Assembly: GCA_947624445.1 (NCBI GenBank)
Contig: CANQKF010000004.1
Location: 1-64,000, forward strand
Direction: 5' to 3'
Length of the DNA stretch: 64,000 bases
Origin: an uncultured Clostridia bacterium
GTDB taxonomy: Bacteria; Bacillota; Clostridia; Christensenellales; Borkfalkiaceae
A model generated the notes under the pieces. The model made no database searches, was not told where the DNA came from, and was given only the letters and a program-made list of their open reading frames with translations. This document shows, in pieces, positions 1 to 8,338 of the stretch; position 1 is the first letter of the stretch, and each line of letters starts with the position of its first letter. A program made the position numbers and the translations under genes.

Positions 1-1
1 C

Positions 2-139
2 ATCGTTTACGAGGACAGAATAGAAATCATCTTCAATAGCCCTATCAACACAAGTCCCGACGGCGAGCGGGGCTTTTATTTTTATATGCGAAATATCCGA
101 CTGAACAGAAAAATGATTTTGATGAGTTTCCTCATTTGA
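2..139 (+). CDS. C-terminal fragment of a probable serine site-specific recombinase
   Basis: The frame is open from the left edge of the window to a TGA at 137-139, so only the last 45 codons are present. The tail begins IVYEDRIEIIFNSP, a short beta-strand pattern that resembles the extreme C-terminus of large serine recombinases on clostridial integrative elements. That family cuts and rejoins DNA at attachment sites. No catalytic residue lies inside the window, so the call rests on this tail and on the imperfect palindrome that starts four bases after the stop codon. It could equally be the end of another DNA-binding protein. Confidence 0.45.
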   Translation: MVYEDRIEIIFNSPINTSPDGERGFYFYMRNIRLNRKMILMSFLI

Positions 140-142
140 CAC

Positions 143-316
143 CCAAACGGCTATTTATTCCACATTCCGCTTGACACGAGCCTCGCGGGCGTGCGGTATT
201 TATGGCAATGCGCCAAGTATCCCGCCCCTGCGGGGCTTTTTTCTTGCCTTTGGCAAATAGCCTACCGCACGCCATTCTCATGTCAAGCGGCTTTTGCGGC
301 ATAAACCGCCGTTTGG
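143..316. repeat. Imperfect 66-bp inverted repeat after the recombinase stop
   Basis: The left arm (143-208) and right arm (250-316) are imperfect reverse complements. Perfect blocks are CCAAACGGC (143-151), CCGCTTGACA (167-176) and GGCGTGCGGTA (188-198). The 41-bp centre holds a terminator hairpin. A palindrome of this size directly after a recombinase gene is compatible with the end of an integrated element. The rest of the gap up to the tRNA shows nothing else I recognise. Confidence 0.6.
221..242 (+). terminator. Terminator-like hairpin after the recombinase tail
   Basis: Stem CCCGC (221-225) and GCGGG (230-234) with loop CCCT, followed by a run of six T at 237-242. It lies in the centre of the larger inverted repeat and would end transcription from the recombinase gene. 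Confidence 0.55.
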
Positions 317-400
317 AGCGATACGGAGAGGAAACCGAGGACACGCCCAAAACCCCGCAGAGGGCATTTCAGCGGGCATAAACGAAGTATTTCAGAGTAC

Positions 401-448
401 AAAAAATCAGTCCAAACCGAACATTGTGAAATATTCGGATTAGACTGA
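401..448 (-). terminator. Terminator of tRNA-Glu
   Basis: On the minus strand TCAGTC pairs with GACTGA (443-448 with 407-412), with a second block CCGAA/TTCGG inside. Six T follow (A at 401-406 on the plus strand). It sits just after the tRNA 3' end. Confidence 0.75.
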
Positions 449-451
449 CTA

Positions 452-526
452 TGGTGACCTTGCCGGGAATCGAACCCGGGATTGCGCCGTGAGAGGGCGC
501 CGTCTTAACCGCTTGACCACAAGGCC
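452..526 (-). tRNA. tRNA-Glu (anticodon CTC)
   Basis: A complete 75-nt tRNA on the minus strand including an encoded CCA end (452-454). The acceptor stem is GGCCTTG with CAAGGTC. The T-loop reads GGTTCGATTCC. The anticodon stem is GCGCC/GGCGC around the loop CTCTCAC, giving anticodon CTC, which reads GAG (glutamate). It has its own promoter upstream (599-627) and terminator downstream. Confidence 0.95.
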
Positions 527-598
527 GTATTTCGTTTTCGCTTTCGGGCACCGCGCCGCAAACGCAGGAGCCGCGCCGCACTTCCCGATCGCTTGTTG

Positions 599-627
599 AT
601 TATACCATAATCCGCGCGTTCTTGCAA
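599..627 (-). promoter_or_regulatory. Promoter of tRNA-Glu
   Basis: On the minus strand TTGCAA (622-627), 17 bp, TATAAT (599-604). Predicted start near 592, about 66 nt upstream of the mature tRNA. Confidence 0.75.
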
Positions 628-649
628 CCGATTTTTGCCCGCAAAACGC

Positions 650-678
650 AAAATTTTTCCAAAGGGAAAAATTTTTTA
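650..678. terminator. AT-rich hairpin behind the structured RNA
   Basis: AAAATTTTTCC (650-660) faces GGGAAAAATTTT (664-675) across a 3-nt loop and is bordered by A and T runs. It could stop transcription from either side. It follows the T-run at the 3' end of the RNA at 681-869. Confidence 0.45.
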
Positions 679-680
679 AG

Positions 681-869
681 AAAAAAGACATCCGCCTGTG
701 CCGCGATCCGAAAATGGGTGAACCCGCATCTCATGCAGGCGGGTGCGCAGCGGCACGGCATCGGACTTTCCGTATTCTCGTACAGACCTCGCCTATCCGA
801 ACCGACTTGCGCTCCCTGAAAAACTTTGTGGATCCCGCTTATTCCCGAACCCCGTACACCGCAGGTGTC
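681..869 (-). ncRNA. Structured 189-nt RNA, candidate 6S RNA
   Basis: A strong promoter (876-904) predicts a start exactly at 869, so the RNA begins GACACC. It ends with UGUC followed by six U (681-686). The 5' GACA pairs with this 3' UGUC, then CC with GG and GUGU with GCAC. Next comes a large unpaired central region, then a rod starting GGG-A-GCGCA paired with UGCGC-A-CCC and continuing CGG/CCG and UCGGA/UCCGA to a terminal loop near 780. Length, closing stem, central bubble and terminal rod are the layout of 6S RNA, which binds housekeeping RNA polymerase. No convincing reading frame overlaps it. The existence of an RNA is well supported; the 6S name is inferred from shape only. Confidence 0.55.
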
Positions 870-875
870 GATATT

Positions 876-904
876 ATTATAGCATCCCCGCGCGAAAAAA
901 GCAA
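876..904 (-). promoter_or_regulatory. Promoter of the structured RNA
   Basis: Minus strand TTGCTT (899-904), 17 bp, TATAAT (876-881), with TGC directly before the -10 (extended -10). The predicted first base is 869, exactly where the closing stem of the RNA begins. Confidence 0.75.
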
Positions 905-981
905 CGCTATGCGGAAATGTTTTTTGCGGAAATTTTTTCCGCGAGAACGACCGCGGCGCCCCTTATAGGGCGCCGTGCGGT

Positions 982-1209
982 TCACTTGACGATCTTGTTC
1001 ATCATGTCGACGATATCCTGCACCGTCTTGATGTTTTCGACGTCGCCGTCGGGAAGGGTGATGCCGTAGGTGTTCTCGAGCGTCATCATGAGTTCGACGA
1101 CATCGAGGGAATCGGCATGCAGGTCCTTGATCACATCGGACTCGGGTTTGATGGAATCCGCGGGGATCCCGAGCTGCTCTGCGAGCATTGCGCAAACTTT
1201 TTCGAACAT
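982..1209 (-). CDS. acpP: Acyl carrier protein
   Basis: A 75-residue acyl carrier protein, the soluble carrier of growing fatty acyl chains. The conserved HADSLDVVELMM segment (about residues 32-43) contains the DSL serine that receives phosphopantetheine. The start MFEKVCAML is chosen because AGGAGG lies at the right distance upstream; a longer reading from 1245 would add a basic, non-homologous leader. It stands alone, with its own promoter at 1256-1284. A GC-rich 8-bp hairpin follows the stop at 954-975, without a clear T-run. Confidence 0.95.
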   Translation of the reverse strand: MFEKVCAMLAEQLGIPADSIKPESDVIKDLHADSLDVVELMMTLENTYGITLPDGDVENIKTVQDIVDMMNKIVK

Positions 1210-1255
1210 ATTTTTCCTCCTGCCTCGATGTGCGAAGCGTTTCATGATTTATTCT

Positions 1256-1284
1256 ATTGTAACGCTTTTTCACGCGGATGTCAA
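1256..1284 (-). promoter_or_regulatory. Promoter of acpP
   Basis: Minus strand TTGACA (1279-1284), 17 bp, TACAAT (1256-1261). Predicted start at 1249, giving a 40-nt leader with the Shine-Dalgarno. Confidence 0.8.
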
Positions 1285-1394
1285 TACTTTTTCGGCATTT
1301 CCCGGATCCGCCCCCCTATTCGCCCGTAAAAAAGGGCGCGCGGCAGAGCGGAGCTTTGCCGCATTTTTGCGAATAAACGATAGCGTTCCCCCGC

Positions 1395-1877
1395 TTATTG
1401 CCTTTGGAACGCTTCGCGGAGCGCCGCGTGCCATGCCGCCTCGCTGTAACGCGGATTGGCGGGAGACGTCGAGGGAAGCCGCTTTGCGCGGGGCGCAAGT
1501 TCGGGCGCTGCGAGAATAAGAAGCGCATAGGCCTTCGCCCCGTTGCAGAGGATCGCGGCCTGCGGGATGCGGGCGGCGAGACGGGAGATATCCGCCGTCT
1601 CCTCCGCGCGGATGGCGGCGTCTGCCGAGCCCTCGATCTCGCACGAGGCGACCATATCCCACAGCGCGACCCCGTATGTATGCAAAAGGGCGCGCTTTTC
1701 CGCGACGGTGCGGGGAAGCCCGACGCCGAAAAAGGCGGAAAGCATGCGCCAGAAGCGGTTTTGCGGGTTGCCGTAGTAGAACCCCTCCGCGCGGCTCTTC
1801 ACGCTCGGAAAGCTCCCGAGGATGAGCACGCGGCTCCCTTCGTCGAATTCGGGCGCAAAGCCCTTCGTCCGCATCAT
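1395..1877 (-). CDS. Hypoxanthine/uracil-DNA glycosylase, UDG family 6
   Basis: A 160-residue base-excision enzyme that removes deaminated bases from DNA. Residues 17-47 carry VLILGSFPS and the GNPQNRFWRML block; the GSFPS and NPxNxFW motifs are typical of the hypoxanthine-DNA glycosylase branch (family 6) of the UDG superfamily. Length agrees with that family. The start overlaps the stop of the M16 peptidase gene by ATGA (1874-1877), so it is the last gene of the ylxY-mlpA operon and translationally coupled. G/U mismatch glycosylase is the nearest alternative. Confidence 0.85.
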   Translation of the reverse strand: MMRTKGFAPEFDEGSRVLILGSFPSVKSRAEGFYYGNPQNRFWRMLSAFFGVGLPRTVAEKRALLHTYGVALWDMVASCEIEGSADAAIRAEETADISRLAARIPQAAILCNGAKAYALLILAAPELAPRAKRLPSTSPANPRYSEAAWHAALREAFQRQ

Positions 1878-3112
1878 AGCGAGAACTTGTCCCCGAGGTT
1901 GCCGACGGCGGCGAGCGCAGCCTTTTCGGGATCGAAGTGCGCCCGGATGGCCTCCGTCACGTCGCCGAGGGTGAGCTGCGAGAGCTCCTCCATGCGCTTT
2001 TCCAAATCGTAGACCTCCCCCGTGTAGAGAAGATTCCGCCCGTAGAGGAGCATCTGTGCGTTGGTGCTCTCCTGCGAGAACACGCTGCCCGCTTTGAGCT
2101 GTTCCCGCCCGCGCAAGAATTCCTCCTCGGTGATGCCGCCGCGGCGAAACTCCTCGATGACCCCGACGATCGCCTGCTTGGCGCTTTCCGCCTTCTCGGG
2201 GTTGACGCCCGCGTACACGGTGAGAAGCCCTGTCTCGGCGTAGTGCGAGGTGTAGGAATAGACGGAATAGGCGAGCCCGAGCTCCTCACGCACCCGCTTG
2301 AAGAGGCGGGAAGAGAGCCCGCCGCCGAGCGCCGCGTTCATCACCTGCACCGCGTAGTAGCCGTCGTCCTCCCGCGGAATGCTCGGAAAGCCGATCGCGA
2401 AGTGCACCTGTTCGTATTTCTTGCGCTTGATCACGTTTCCCGCACGGAACTGCACCCGTTTCGCGCGCCGCACGAGCGGGGTATCCTCCAATCCCCCGAA
2501 CGCCTCCTCCGCGAGACGGAACGCCTCCCCGTGATCGATATTCCCCGCAAAAGAGACGACGATGTTGCGCGGGACGTAGCGCTCTTTTTTATAGCGGAAC
2601 GCCTGTTCCCGCGTGAACTTCTTCACGTTGGAGGCGGGCCCCAGAATATTTCTGCCGTAGTTGTGCTTTCCGAAGGCCGCCCGCGCCAAGAGGTCGAGGC
2701 AGAGATCTTCGGGCGAATCCTCGTTCATGCCGATCTCCTCGAGGATGACCCCCTTTTCGCGCGCCATCTCCTCCTCGGGAAAGTTGGCGTTCAAAAAGAG
2801 ATCCGCGAGCAGCGCGAAGGATTCGGCGGCGTGGTCGCTGGTCGCCTTGGCGTAGTAGCACGTCAGATCTTTGCCCGTGAAGGCGTTGACCTGCGCTCCG
2901 AGCGCGTCGAAGGCGTCCGAGATCTCGAATGCCGTGCGGGTGGGCGTGCCCTTGAACTGCATGTGTTCGATGAAGTGGGAGATGCCGTCCTCCTCGTCCG
3001 TCTCGAAGGCCGCGCCCGTGCCGACGAGCACCCCCATCGCGACGGAATAGAGCCCCTCCATGCGCTTGACGATGACGCGCACGCCGTTTGAAAGCTGTCT
3101 TGTCTCGATCAT
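1874..3112 (-). CDS. mlpA: M16 family zinc peptidase (MlpA/YmxG-like)
   Basis: A 412-residue processing-peptidase homologue. The inverted zinc motif HFIEH is at residues 46-50 and the distal glutamate is in the EKGVILEEIGMNED segment near 125, so the active site is intact. Length fits the single-chain Bacillus MlpA/YmxG type, whose members are cytoplasmic and affect protease production. It follows a ylxY-like deacetylase gene by 19 bp, the same order as in Bacillus (ylxY-mlpA), and overlaps the downstream glycosylase gene. The start has a GAGGAAAAAC ribosome site. Confidence 0.88.
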   Translation of the reverse strand: MIETRQLSNGVRVIVKRMEGLYSVAMGVLVGTGAAFETDEEDGISHFIEHMQFKGTPTRTAFEISDAFDALGAQVNAFTGKDLTCYYAKATSDHAAESFALLADLFLNANFPEEEMAREKGVILEEIGMNEDSPEDLCLDLLARAAFGKHNYGRNILGPASNVKKFTREQAFRYKKERYVPRNIVVSFAGNIDHGEAFRLAEEAFGGLEDTPLVRRAKRVQFRAGNVIKRKKYEQVHFAIGFPSIPREDDGYYAVQVMNAALGGGLSSRLFKRVREELGLAYSVYSYTSHYAETGLLTVYAGVNPEKAESAKQAIVGVIEEFRRGGITEEEFLRGREQLKAGSVFSQESTNAQMLLYGRNLLYTGEVYDLEKRMEELSQLTLGDVTEAIRAHFDPEKAALAAVGNLGDKFSL

Positions 3113-3131
3113 GTTTTTCCTCTCTTTTCTT

Positions 3132-3839
3132 TTACGGATTTTCCGATGCTTGCAGATTTTCTCCGACGGGAATGACGGAGAGCCCCCGCGCGCGGTACCC
3201 CTCCAAAATGCGCGGAAGTGCCGCCACGGTGTGTTTTTTCGGGTGCATGAGGACGAAATCGCCCCCCTCCGCTTCCTGTGCGCGGCGCAGGACGAGCGCG
3301 CTGTCCGCGTCCCGCCAGTCGATGGTATCCTTGCTCCATAAAATGGTCTTGAGCCCCATGCGTTCGGCGGCGAGGACGGTCTCGTCCGAATAGGCGCCCG
3401 AGGGCGGCGCGAACAGCGTGACGGGACTCCCCAAAACGAGGGACAGGAACTCTACGCTCGTTGCGATCTCCCGCACGTTGTCCTCGTAGCCGAGGCTCGC
3501 GTGGTCCAGATGAAAGTAGCCGTGCGAGCCGATCTCGTGCCCCGCCGCCGCGATCGCGCGGACGCACTCCACGTTGTCGTCTGCCCAGCATCCCCCGAGA
3601 AAGAAGGTGACGCGCGCGCCGTACCGCCCGAAACAATCGAGCATCTCGTAGACTTCCTCCGTCCCCTCATAGACGTTGACCATGAGCGAGACGCCGTTTT
3701 GCGAACTTCCGCTGCGAAAGACCCGCGCTTCGACGCCCGAGGCGGGCCCCGCGGCGGGGAAGAAGCACACGACGGATAAAACGATCAGAATGACCGCAAG
3801 CGCGGCGTTGGTGAGCGCGGTGACAGGGCGTCCTTTCAT
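3132..3839 (-). CDS. ylxY: YlxY-type polysaccharide deacetylase-like protein, metal site incomplete
   Basis: A 235-residue protein with an N-terminal membrane anchor (about residues 9-29) and a NodB homology domain outside the membrane. The histidine pair SHGYFH, the APPSG motif, the DTIDW motif and LMHP are all present. The first motif, normally TFDDG, reads MVNVYEG and lacks both aspartates, including the catalytic base. The family normally removes acetyl groups from peptidoglycan or chitin-like sugars; here activity is doubtful. It is the first gene of the ylxY-mlpA-glycosylase operon and starts after GAGGAAAACTG. Confidence 0.82.
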   Translation of the reverse strand: MKGRPVTALTNAALAVILIVLSVVCFFPAAGPASGVEARVFRSGSSQNGVSLMVNVYEGTEEVYEMLDCFGRYGARVTFFLGGCWADDNVECVRAIAAAGHEIGSHGYFHLDHASLGYEDNVREIATSVEFLSLVLGSPVTLFAPPSGAYSDETVLAAERMGLKTILWSKDTIDWRDADSALVLRRAQEAEGGDFVLMHPKKHTVAALPRILEGYRARGLSVIPVGENLQASENP

Positions 3840-3900
3840 CAGTTTTCCTCAAACACACGGGATTTATCACCATTGTATGTCGGAGGACGCCGAATATTCT

Positions 3901-6237
3901 TCATTTCAGCGTGACGATCGTCACCCCGCTCTCCCCCTCGCCGTACTTCCCGAGGCGGAAAGAGGCCACCCTGTGGTGTTTTTTTAAGAGCGCATGCACG
4001 GCGGCGCGCAACTTTCCCGTGCCCATGCCGTGGACGACGCGCACCTCGGGAAGATTCGCGAGCACGGCGCGGTCGAGGAATTTCTCAAGCTCGGGCTCCA
4101 TCTCGGAAGTCGTCATGCCGATGAGGTTGATCTCGTTTTTGGTATCCGCGGGGGCGGTGACGTCCCGCGTGACGCGGATCTTCGGCTTCTCCTCCGTGCG
4201 TGTCGCGGGGAAGAGATCGGAGAGCTTGACGCGGACTTTGAGGGCGCCCGCCTGCACCTCCGCCGTGCCCTTCGCGGGCTGAAAAGCGACCACAGTCCCC
4301 TGCGTTCCCATGCTCCCGATGCGAACAAAGTCCCCCGCCCGCAACGTTTTGGGATCGACGGGATCCGCGCGGACGGGAACCTCTTCCCGCTCCTCCTCCC
4401 CCATTTTGTTCTTGAGGGTGCGGGCGCGGATGAGATCGTGTTCTTCGAGCGTCTCCTTTTGGAAGATCTCCTCGATCTCCGAGAGCAGTTCCTCCGCCCG
4501 CGCCGTCCGTTCGGCGACGATGCGGCGGGCCTCCGCCCGCGAGGACGTGAGGAATTTCTCCCGCTCCTTGCGCAGTTTTTCCTCGTCTTTTTCGAGCTGC
4601 GCCGTCCGCGTCTCCCACGCCTCTTTGAGACGGGCGGCCTCCCGTGCCGTCTCTTCGGCGCGGACGCGGCTCTCCTCCGCCGCCCGCAACGTCTTTTCGA
4701 AGGCGCGCGCCCCCTCCGAGAGGAAGCTCCGCGCAAGGCCGACGACCTCCTCTCCCAGCCCGAGGCGAGTGCAGATGGCGAGGGCGTTGGAAGAGCCCGG
4801 CGCCCCCTTGCGGAAGCGGTAGAGCGGGCGGTGATCCTCCGCGTCGAACTCCATGCAGCCGTTCATGAGCCCGTCGTGCTCGTAGGCAAACTCTTTGAGG
4901 GCGGAATAGTGGGTCGTCACGATGCCGCGGCAGCCCTTTTCGAGCAGCGTGAGCAGCACCGCGCGGGCGATCGCCTGCCCCTCTTCGGGATCGGTGCCCC
5001 CGCCCGGTTCGTCGATGAGGACGACGTCGCCCGCCCCCGCCCCCTCGAGGATCTCTTTGAGGTGCAGGATGTGGGAGGAGAACGTCGAGAGGTTTTCCTC
5101 GATGGATTGGCTGTCGCCCACGTCGCACCAGACCTCGTGCACGGAGAGGCGGGTCCCCTCGGCGGCGGGCACGAAGAAGCCGCACGTCGCCATGAGGCAG
5201 AAGAGCCCGCACATCTTGAGGGTGACCGTCTTGCCGCCCGTGTTGGCGCCCGAGAGGAGCAGAAAGCCGCAGTCCTCCCCGAATCCCACCGAAACGGGCA
5301 CCGCCTTCTTGGGATCGAGCAGGGGGTGCCGCCCCTTGAAGATCGCGACGACGCCCTTCCCGTCGAGCACGGGCTTCACGCAGCGCAGTTTGTAGCAGTA
5401 CTCCGCGCGGGCATAGTAGGTATCCGCTTCGACGACCCGCGCGACCGAACCTGTCAGCCGTTCGCGTTGCAGGCCGAGCCGCCGCGAGAGGTCCTTCAGG
5501 ATGCGCTCGACCTCCTCCTGTTCGTCGATGGCGAGGTCGCGCAGTTCGTTGTTCATCTCGAGCACCTCTTCGGGCTCGATGAACACCGTCGCCCCGCTCT
5601 GGGAACGGTCGTGGACAAAGCCGCGGACGCTCCGCTTGTACTCCGCCTTGACGGGAATGACATAGCGGTCGCCGCGGACGGTCACCACGCCGTCTTGCAG
5701 GTATTTCTTCTCGTCGCCCGTGAGATACTGCGCCAGGCGGGCACGGATCCGCTCGCCGAGGGCGCGCATCTCGCTGCGGATGGCATAGAGCGCTTCGCTC
5801 GCCGTATCGGCGACGGTATCCTCCGAGAGGATCTTCTCCCCGATCTCCCGCTCGAGGGCGCGGTCGAAGTACACTTGCGCCGCAAGTTCGGAAAACATGG
5901 GGGTACGTCCATCGGAAATCTCGACGGACTCCGCAAACAGCCGCAGGGAGCGCAGCGCCCTTGCCGCGGCGAGAAGTTCGGCGCAGGAGAGCGTCGCCCC
6001 CTTCTCCGCGCGCTCCAATGCGTCGCCGAGGGGCGGGAAGTATTCGATCCTGCCCGCGCCCAGCGTGAAGAGGAGAAGGCTCGCCTCCTCCGTTTCGTCG
6101 AGCGCGCGCCGCGCGTCGTCGAGCGCATACACGGGCCGAAGCGCGAGCACCGCTTCCTTCGCCGCGTCGAGCACGGCAAAAGAAGCCGCGGACTGTAGTA
6201 TTTTATCGAGCTCCAAGAGCGTTTCCGAGCGCTTCAT
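3901..6237 (-). CDS. mutS2: Endonuclease MutS2
   Basis: A 778-residue MutS2 protein, the anti-recombination and ribosome-rescue member of the MutS family. The ATPase P-loop SGANTGGKT lies near residue 335, the DEPGGGTDPEEG Walker B follows, and a long charged coiled coil runs roughly from 510 to 600. The Smr nuclease domain ends the protein with VVHGMGTGKLRAAVH. The start MKRSETLLELDK is chosen because AAGGAGTG precedes it and homologues begin there; a longer open frame to 6669 is an artefact overlapping the U32 gene. ATGA overlap (6234-6237) couples it to that gene. Confidence 0.94.
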   Translation of the reverse strand: MKRSETLLELDKILQSAASFAVLDAAKEAVLALRPVYALDDARRALDETEEASLLLFTLGAGRIEYFPPLGDALERAEKGATLSCAELLAAARALRSLRLFAESVEISDGRTPMFSELAAQVYFDRALEREIGEKILSEDTVADTASEALYAIRSEMRALGERIRARLAQYLTGDEKKYLQDGVVTVRGDRYVIPVKAEYKRSVRGFVHDRSQSGATVFIEPEEVLEMNNELRDLAIDEQEEVERILKDLSRRLGLQRERLTGSVARVVEADTYYARAEYCYKLRCVKPVLDGKGVVAIFKGRHPLLDPKKAVPVSVGFGEDCGFLLLSGANTGGKTVTLKMCGLFCLMATCGFFVPAAEGTRLSVHEVWCDVGDSQSIEENLSTFSSHILHLKEILEGAGAGDVVLIDEPGGGTDPEEGQAIARAVLLTLLEKGCRGIVTTHYSALKEFAYEHDGLMNGCMEFDAEDHRPLYRFRKGAPGSSNALAICTRLGLGEEVVGLARSFLSEGARAFEKTLRAAEESRVRAEETAREAARLKEAWETRTAQLEKDEEKLRKEREKFLTSSRAEARRIVAERTARAEELLSEIEEIFQKETLEEHDLIRARTLKNKMGEEEREEVPVRADPVDPKTLRAGDFVRIGSMGTQGTVVAFQPAKGTAEVQAGALKVRVKLSDLFPATRTEEKPKIRVTRDVTAPADTKNEINLIGMTTSEMEPELEKFLDRAVLANLPEVRVVHGMGTGKLRAAVHALLKKHHRVASFRLGKYGEGESGVTIVTLK

Positions 6238-8336
6238 TGCACACTCCTTGCCGCATGGCCTTTGGTCGTCGCTTGCGGCCGTACCGAACGGGCGGTGTCG
6301 TCGCAGAGCCGCCCTGCGTTCCCCGCTTCCGTGAGAAGCGCGGCACAGTTGTAGACCTCGAACCTGCACGCCCCGCTCGGGGAAAGGTACCGCCGCAGGG
6401 GGAAGCCCCGCCCCGCCTCGTCGGTCAGGCGGTAGAATTCGCGGCGGTCGCACGAAGCGCAGGTCCGCCCGAAGGGGCAATAGATGAGGTCCATGAGTTT
6501 GATGTCCCCCGCGGTGAGCGCGAACGCCCCCTCCGCCGCGAGGAAGTCCTGTTCGGCGCGGGAGATCTCCTTGGAGAGGGTGAAATACCGCGCGACTTCC
6601 CGCACCGCGGCGACGCCGATGCGGTTGGCGATATGGAAGCCCGTGCCCGCAAACAGGGGGACGCCCCATTTCTTTGCGAGCGCGATCGCATAATAGCCCT
6701 CGCCGAAGACGCCCGCGATACCCTCTCTCTGCGGCGCGAGCGCCTCGATCTCCTCCGACGTCAAAAAGGGCGGAAGATAGAGGTACGCCCCCCGCGGGAT
6801 CGCGCCGTTCTTCGGCTTTATGATGACGATCTCATTCTCCCCCGCGGGGCCCGTTTGCCCGTCCGTGATGCGGGCGGAAAGCGCGCTCTTTTCGGAAACG
6901 GGCGGGGACGGTAGCGTTTTTTCGATCGTGACCGCGCGTTTCGGGTCGAGATGATCGCGCAGGGCGGCGTAGAAGCCGCGGCGGAAGGCGTTGAGCTCGG
7001 ACCGCGCGAGAAAGACGCCGTCCGTCTCCACCGTGACCTCGGGCGCCAAGGGGAGCCCGTCCACCCGCAGAAAGGCGGCGCGGAGATCCTCTTCGGAGAG
7101 CGGCGCGTTCCGTGCGGCGGAAAGGGGCACCCCCGTATAGCAAAATTCGCCCGCATACGCCTGTGCGGGCGCCCCCGCGTTCATCACGACGCGCACCGCG
7201 ACGGGCCGCAACCGCTTCGCCACGGGCGGCTGCGCGCGGGTCGTGAGACGGACCTCGTCGCCCGCGCAAAGCGGCTTTTCGGCGCGGAGCACGAAGCCCC
7301 CCGCCTGCGCATGCGAAAAACAGGCGCCGCACACCTCCTTGCCCCCGCGGAGGATCTTGAAGCGGTCCCCCCTCTCCGCGGCGAAGGAAGTGCGACAAAC
7401 GGGGGTGCCTCGATCGATCTTTACATAGCCCACGCGCTCGCCGATGTGCCCCTGCACGTCCCGCGAGAGGAAGTCCGCCTTTTGCCCGAACATGAGCCCC
7501 TCGGTGTAGTCCCCGCGGTTGTAGGCGCGGGCGAGCGCTTGGAATTCGGCGCTCCCCTCCTCCCCCGCGAGACGGGCGCGGTAGTAGGCGACCGCCGCCG
7601 CGACGTATTCTTCCCGCCGCATCCTGCCCTCGATCTTGAGGGAGACGACGCCCGCCGCCCGAAGTTCTTCGAGCCTTCCGCCGAGGCAGAGATCGGAGGT
7701 CGAGAGCGCATATGCGCATTCCCCGAAGCCGCGGCGGTCGATGGAATATTTTTTGCGGCAGGGCTGCTTGCATTTGCCGCGGTTGCCGCTGTTCCCGCCC
7801 GCGAAAGAGGAAAAGAAGCACTGCCCCGAGAACGCCGTGCACAGCGCCCCCTGCACAAAGACCTCCGTCTCGATGACGCGGGAGATCTTTTCGATTTCGG
7901 AGATCGGCGTCTCGCGCGCGAGGACGGCCCGCGAAAAGCCGTAGTCCTTTGCAACCTCCGCGCCATAGACGTTGCAGCACCCCGCCTGCGTGGAGAGGTG
8001 CAGCGTGAGCGCGGGGCAGCGGCGCTTGAGCTCCCGCCCGAGGAAGAGATCCTGCAAAAGGAGGGCGTCGGCGCCCGCGTTCCATGCCGCCTCCGCCGCC
8101 CCGAAGAAGCCGCCGAGCTCGCCGTCCTTTATGAGCGTGTTGAGGGCGACGTAGACCTTCGCGCCGAGCAGATGGGCATATTCCGTCACGCGGGAAAGCG
8201 CCGAGACGTCGAAATTCTCCGCACTGCTGCGCGCGGAGAACTGTTTCATCCCGAGATAGACGGCGTCCGCACCCGCGTCGAGCGCGACGTACGCCGCCGA
8301 TTCGCCCCCTGCGGGCGCCAACAATTCGATCTTCAA
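6234..8336 (-). CDS. U32 family peptidase
   Basis: A 700-residue protein starting MKIELLAPAGG, the standard entry of the U32 (collagenase-like) family, with a TIM-barrel N-terminal half and a cysteine-rich segment (SGQCFFSS, GNRGKCKQPCRKKY near residues 165-195). Related proteins such as RlhA act in rRNA hydroxylation, so RNA modification is as likely as proteolysis. A further cysteine group FGRTCASCDRREF lies near residue 635. It sits between hprK (2-bp gap) and mutS2 (ATGA overlap) in the uvrC operon. Confidence 0.88.
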   Translation of the reverse strand: MKIELLAPAGGESAAYVALDAGADAVYLGMKQFSARSSAENFDVSALSRVTEYAHLLGAKVYVALNTLIKDGELGGFFGAAEAAWNAGADALLLQDLFLGRELKRRCPALTLHLSTQAGCCNVYGAEVAKDYGFSRAVLARETPISEIEKISRVIETEVFVQGALCTAFSGQCFFSSFAGGNSGNRGKCKQPCRKKYSIDRRGFGECAYALSTSDLCLGGRLEELRAAGVVSLKIEGRMRREEYVAAAVAYYRARLAGEEGSAEFQALARAYNRGDYTEGLMFGQKADFLSRDVQGHIGERVGYVKIDRGTPVCRTSFAAERGDRFKILRGGKEVCGACFSHAQAGGFVLRAEKPLCAGDEVRLTTRAQPPVAKRLRPVAVRVVMNAGAPAQAYAGEFCYTGVPLSAARNAPLSEEDLRAAFLRVDGLPLAPEVTVETDGVFLARSELNAFRRGFYAALRDHLDPKRAVTIEKTLPSPPVSEKSALSARITDGQTGPAGENEIVIIKPKNGAIPRGAYLYLPPFLTSEEIEALAPQREGIAGVFGEGYYAIALAKKWGVPLFAGTGFHIANRIGVAAVREVARYFTLSKEISRAEQDFLAAEGAFALTAGDIKLMDLIYCPFGRTCASCDRREFYRLTDEAGRGFPLRRYLSPSGACRFEVYNCAALLTEAGNAGRLCDDTARSVRPQATTKGHAARSVQ

Positions 8337-8338
8337 GG

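Noticed and set aside
452-526. tRNA gene as a proven integration site for the left recombinase
   Set aside because: Serine recombinases rarely use tRNA genes, and no direct duplication of the tRNA 3' end is visible in the window.
954-975. Intrinsic terminator of acpP
   Set aside because: The 8-bp GC stem is present but no T-run follows on the minus strand, so I mention it only within the acpP entry.
3994-6198. Long plus-strand frame opposite mutS2 (734 codons)
   Set aside because: It is antisense to mutS2, has a biased composition rich in Arg, Asp and Leu, no ribosome site and no family. GC-rich third positions make such shadows common here.
6237-6669. 144-codon upstream extension of MutS2
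   Set aside because: It overlaps the U32 gene in another frame; homologues start at MKRSETLLELDK, where the ribosome site lies.
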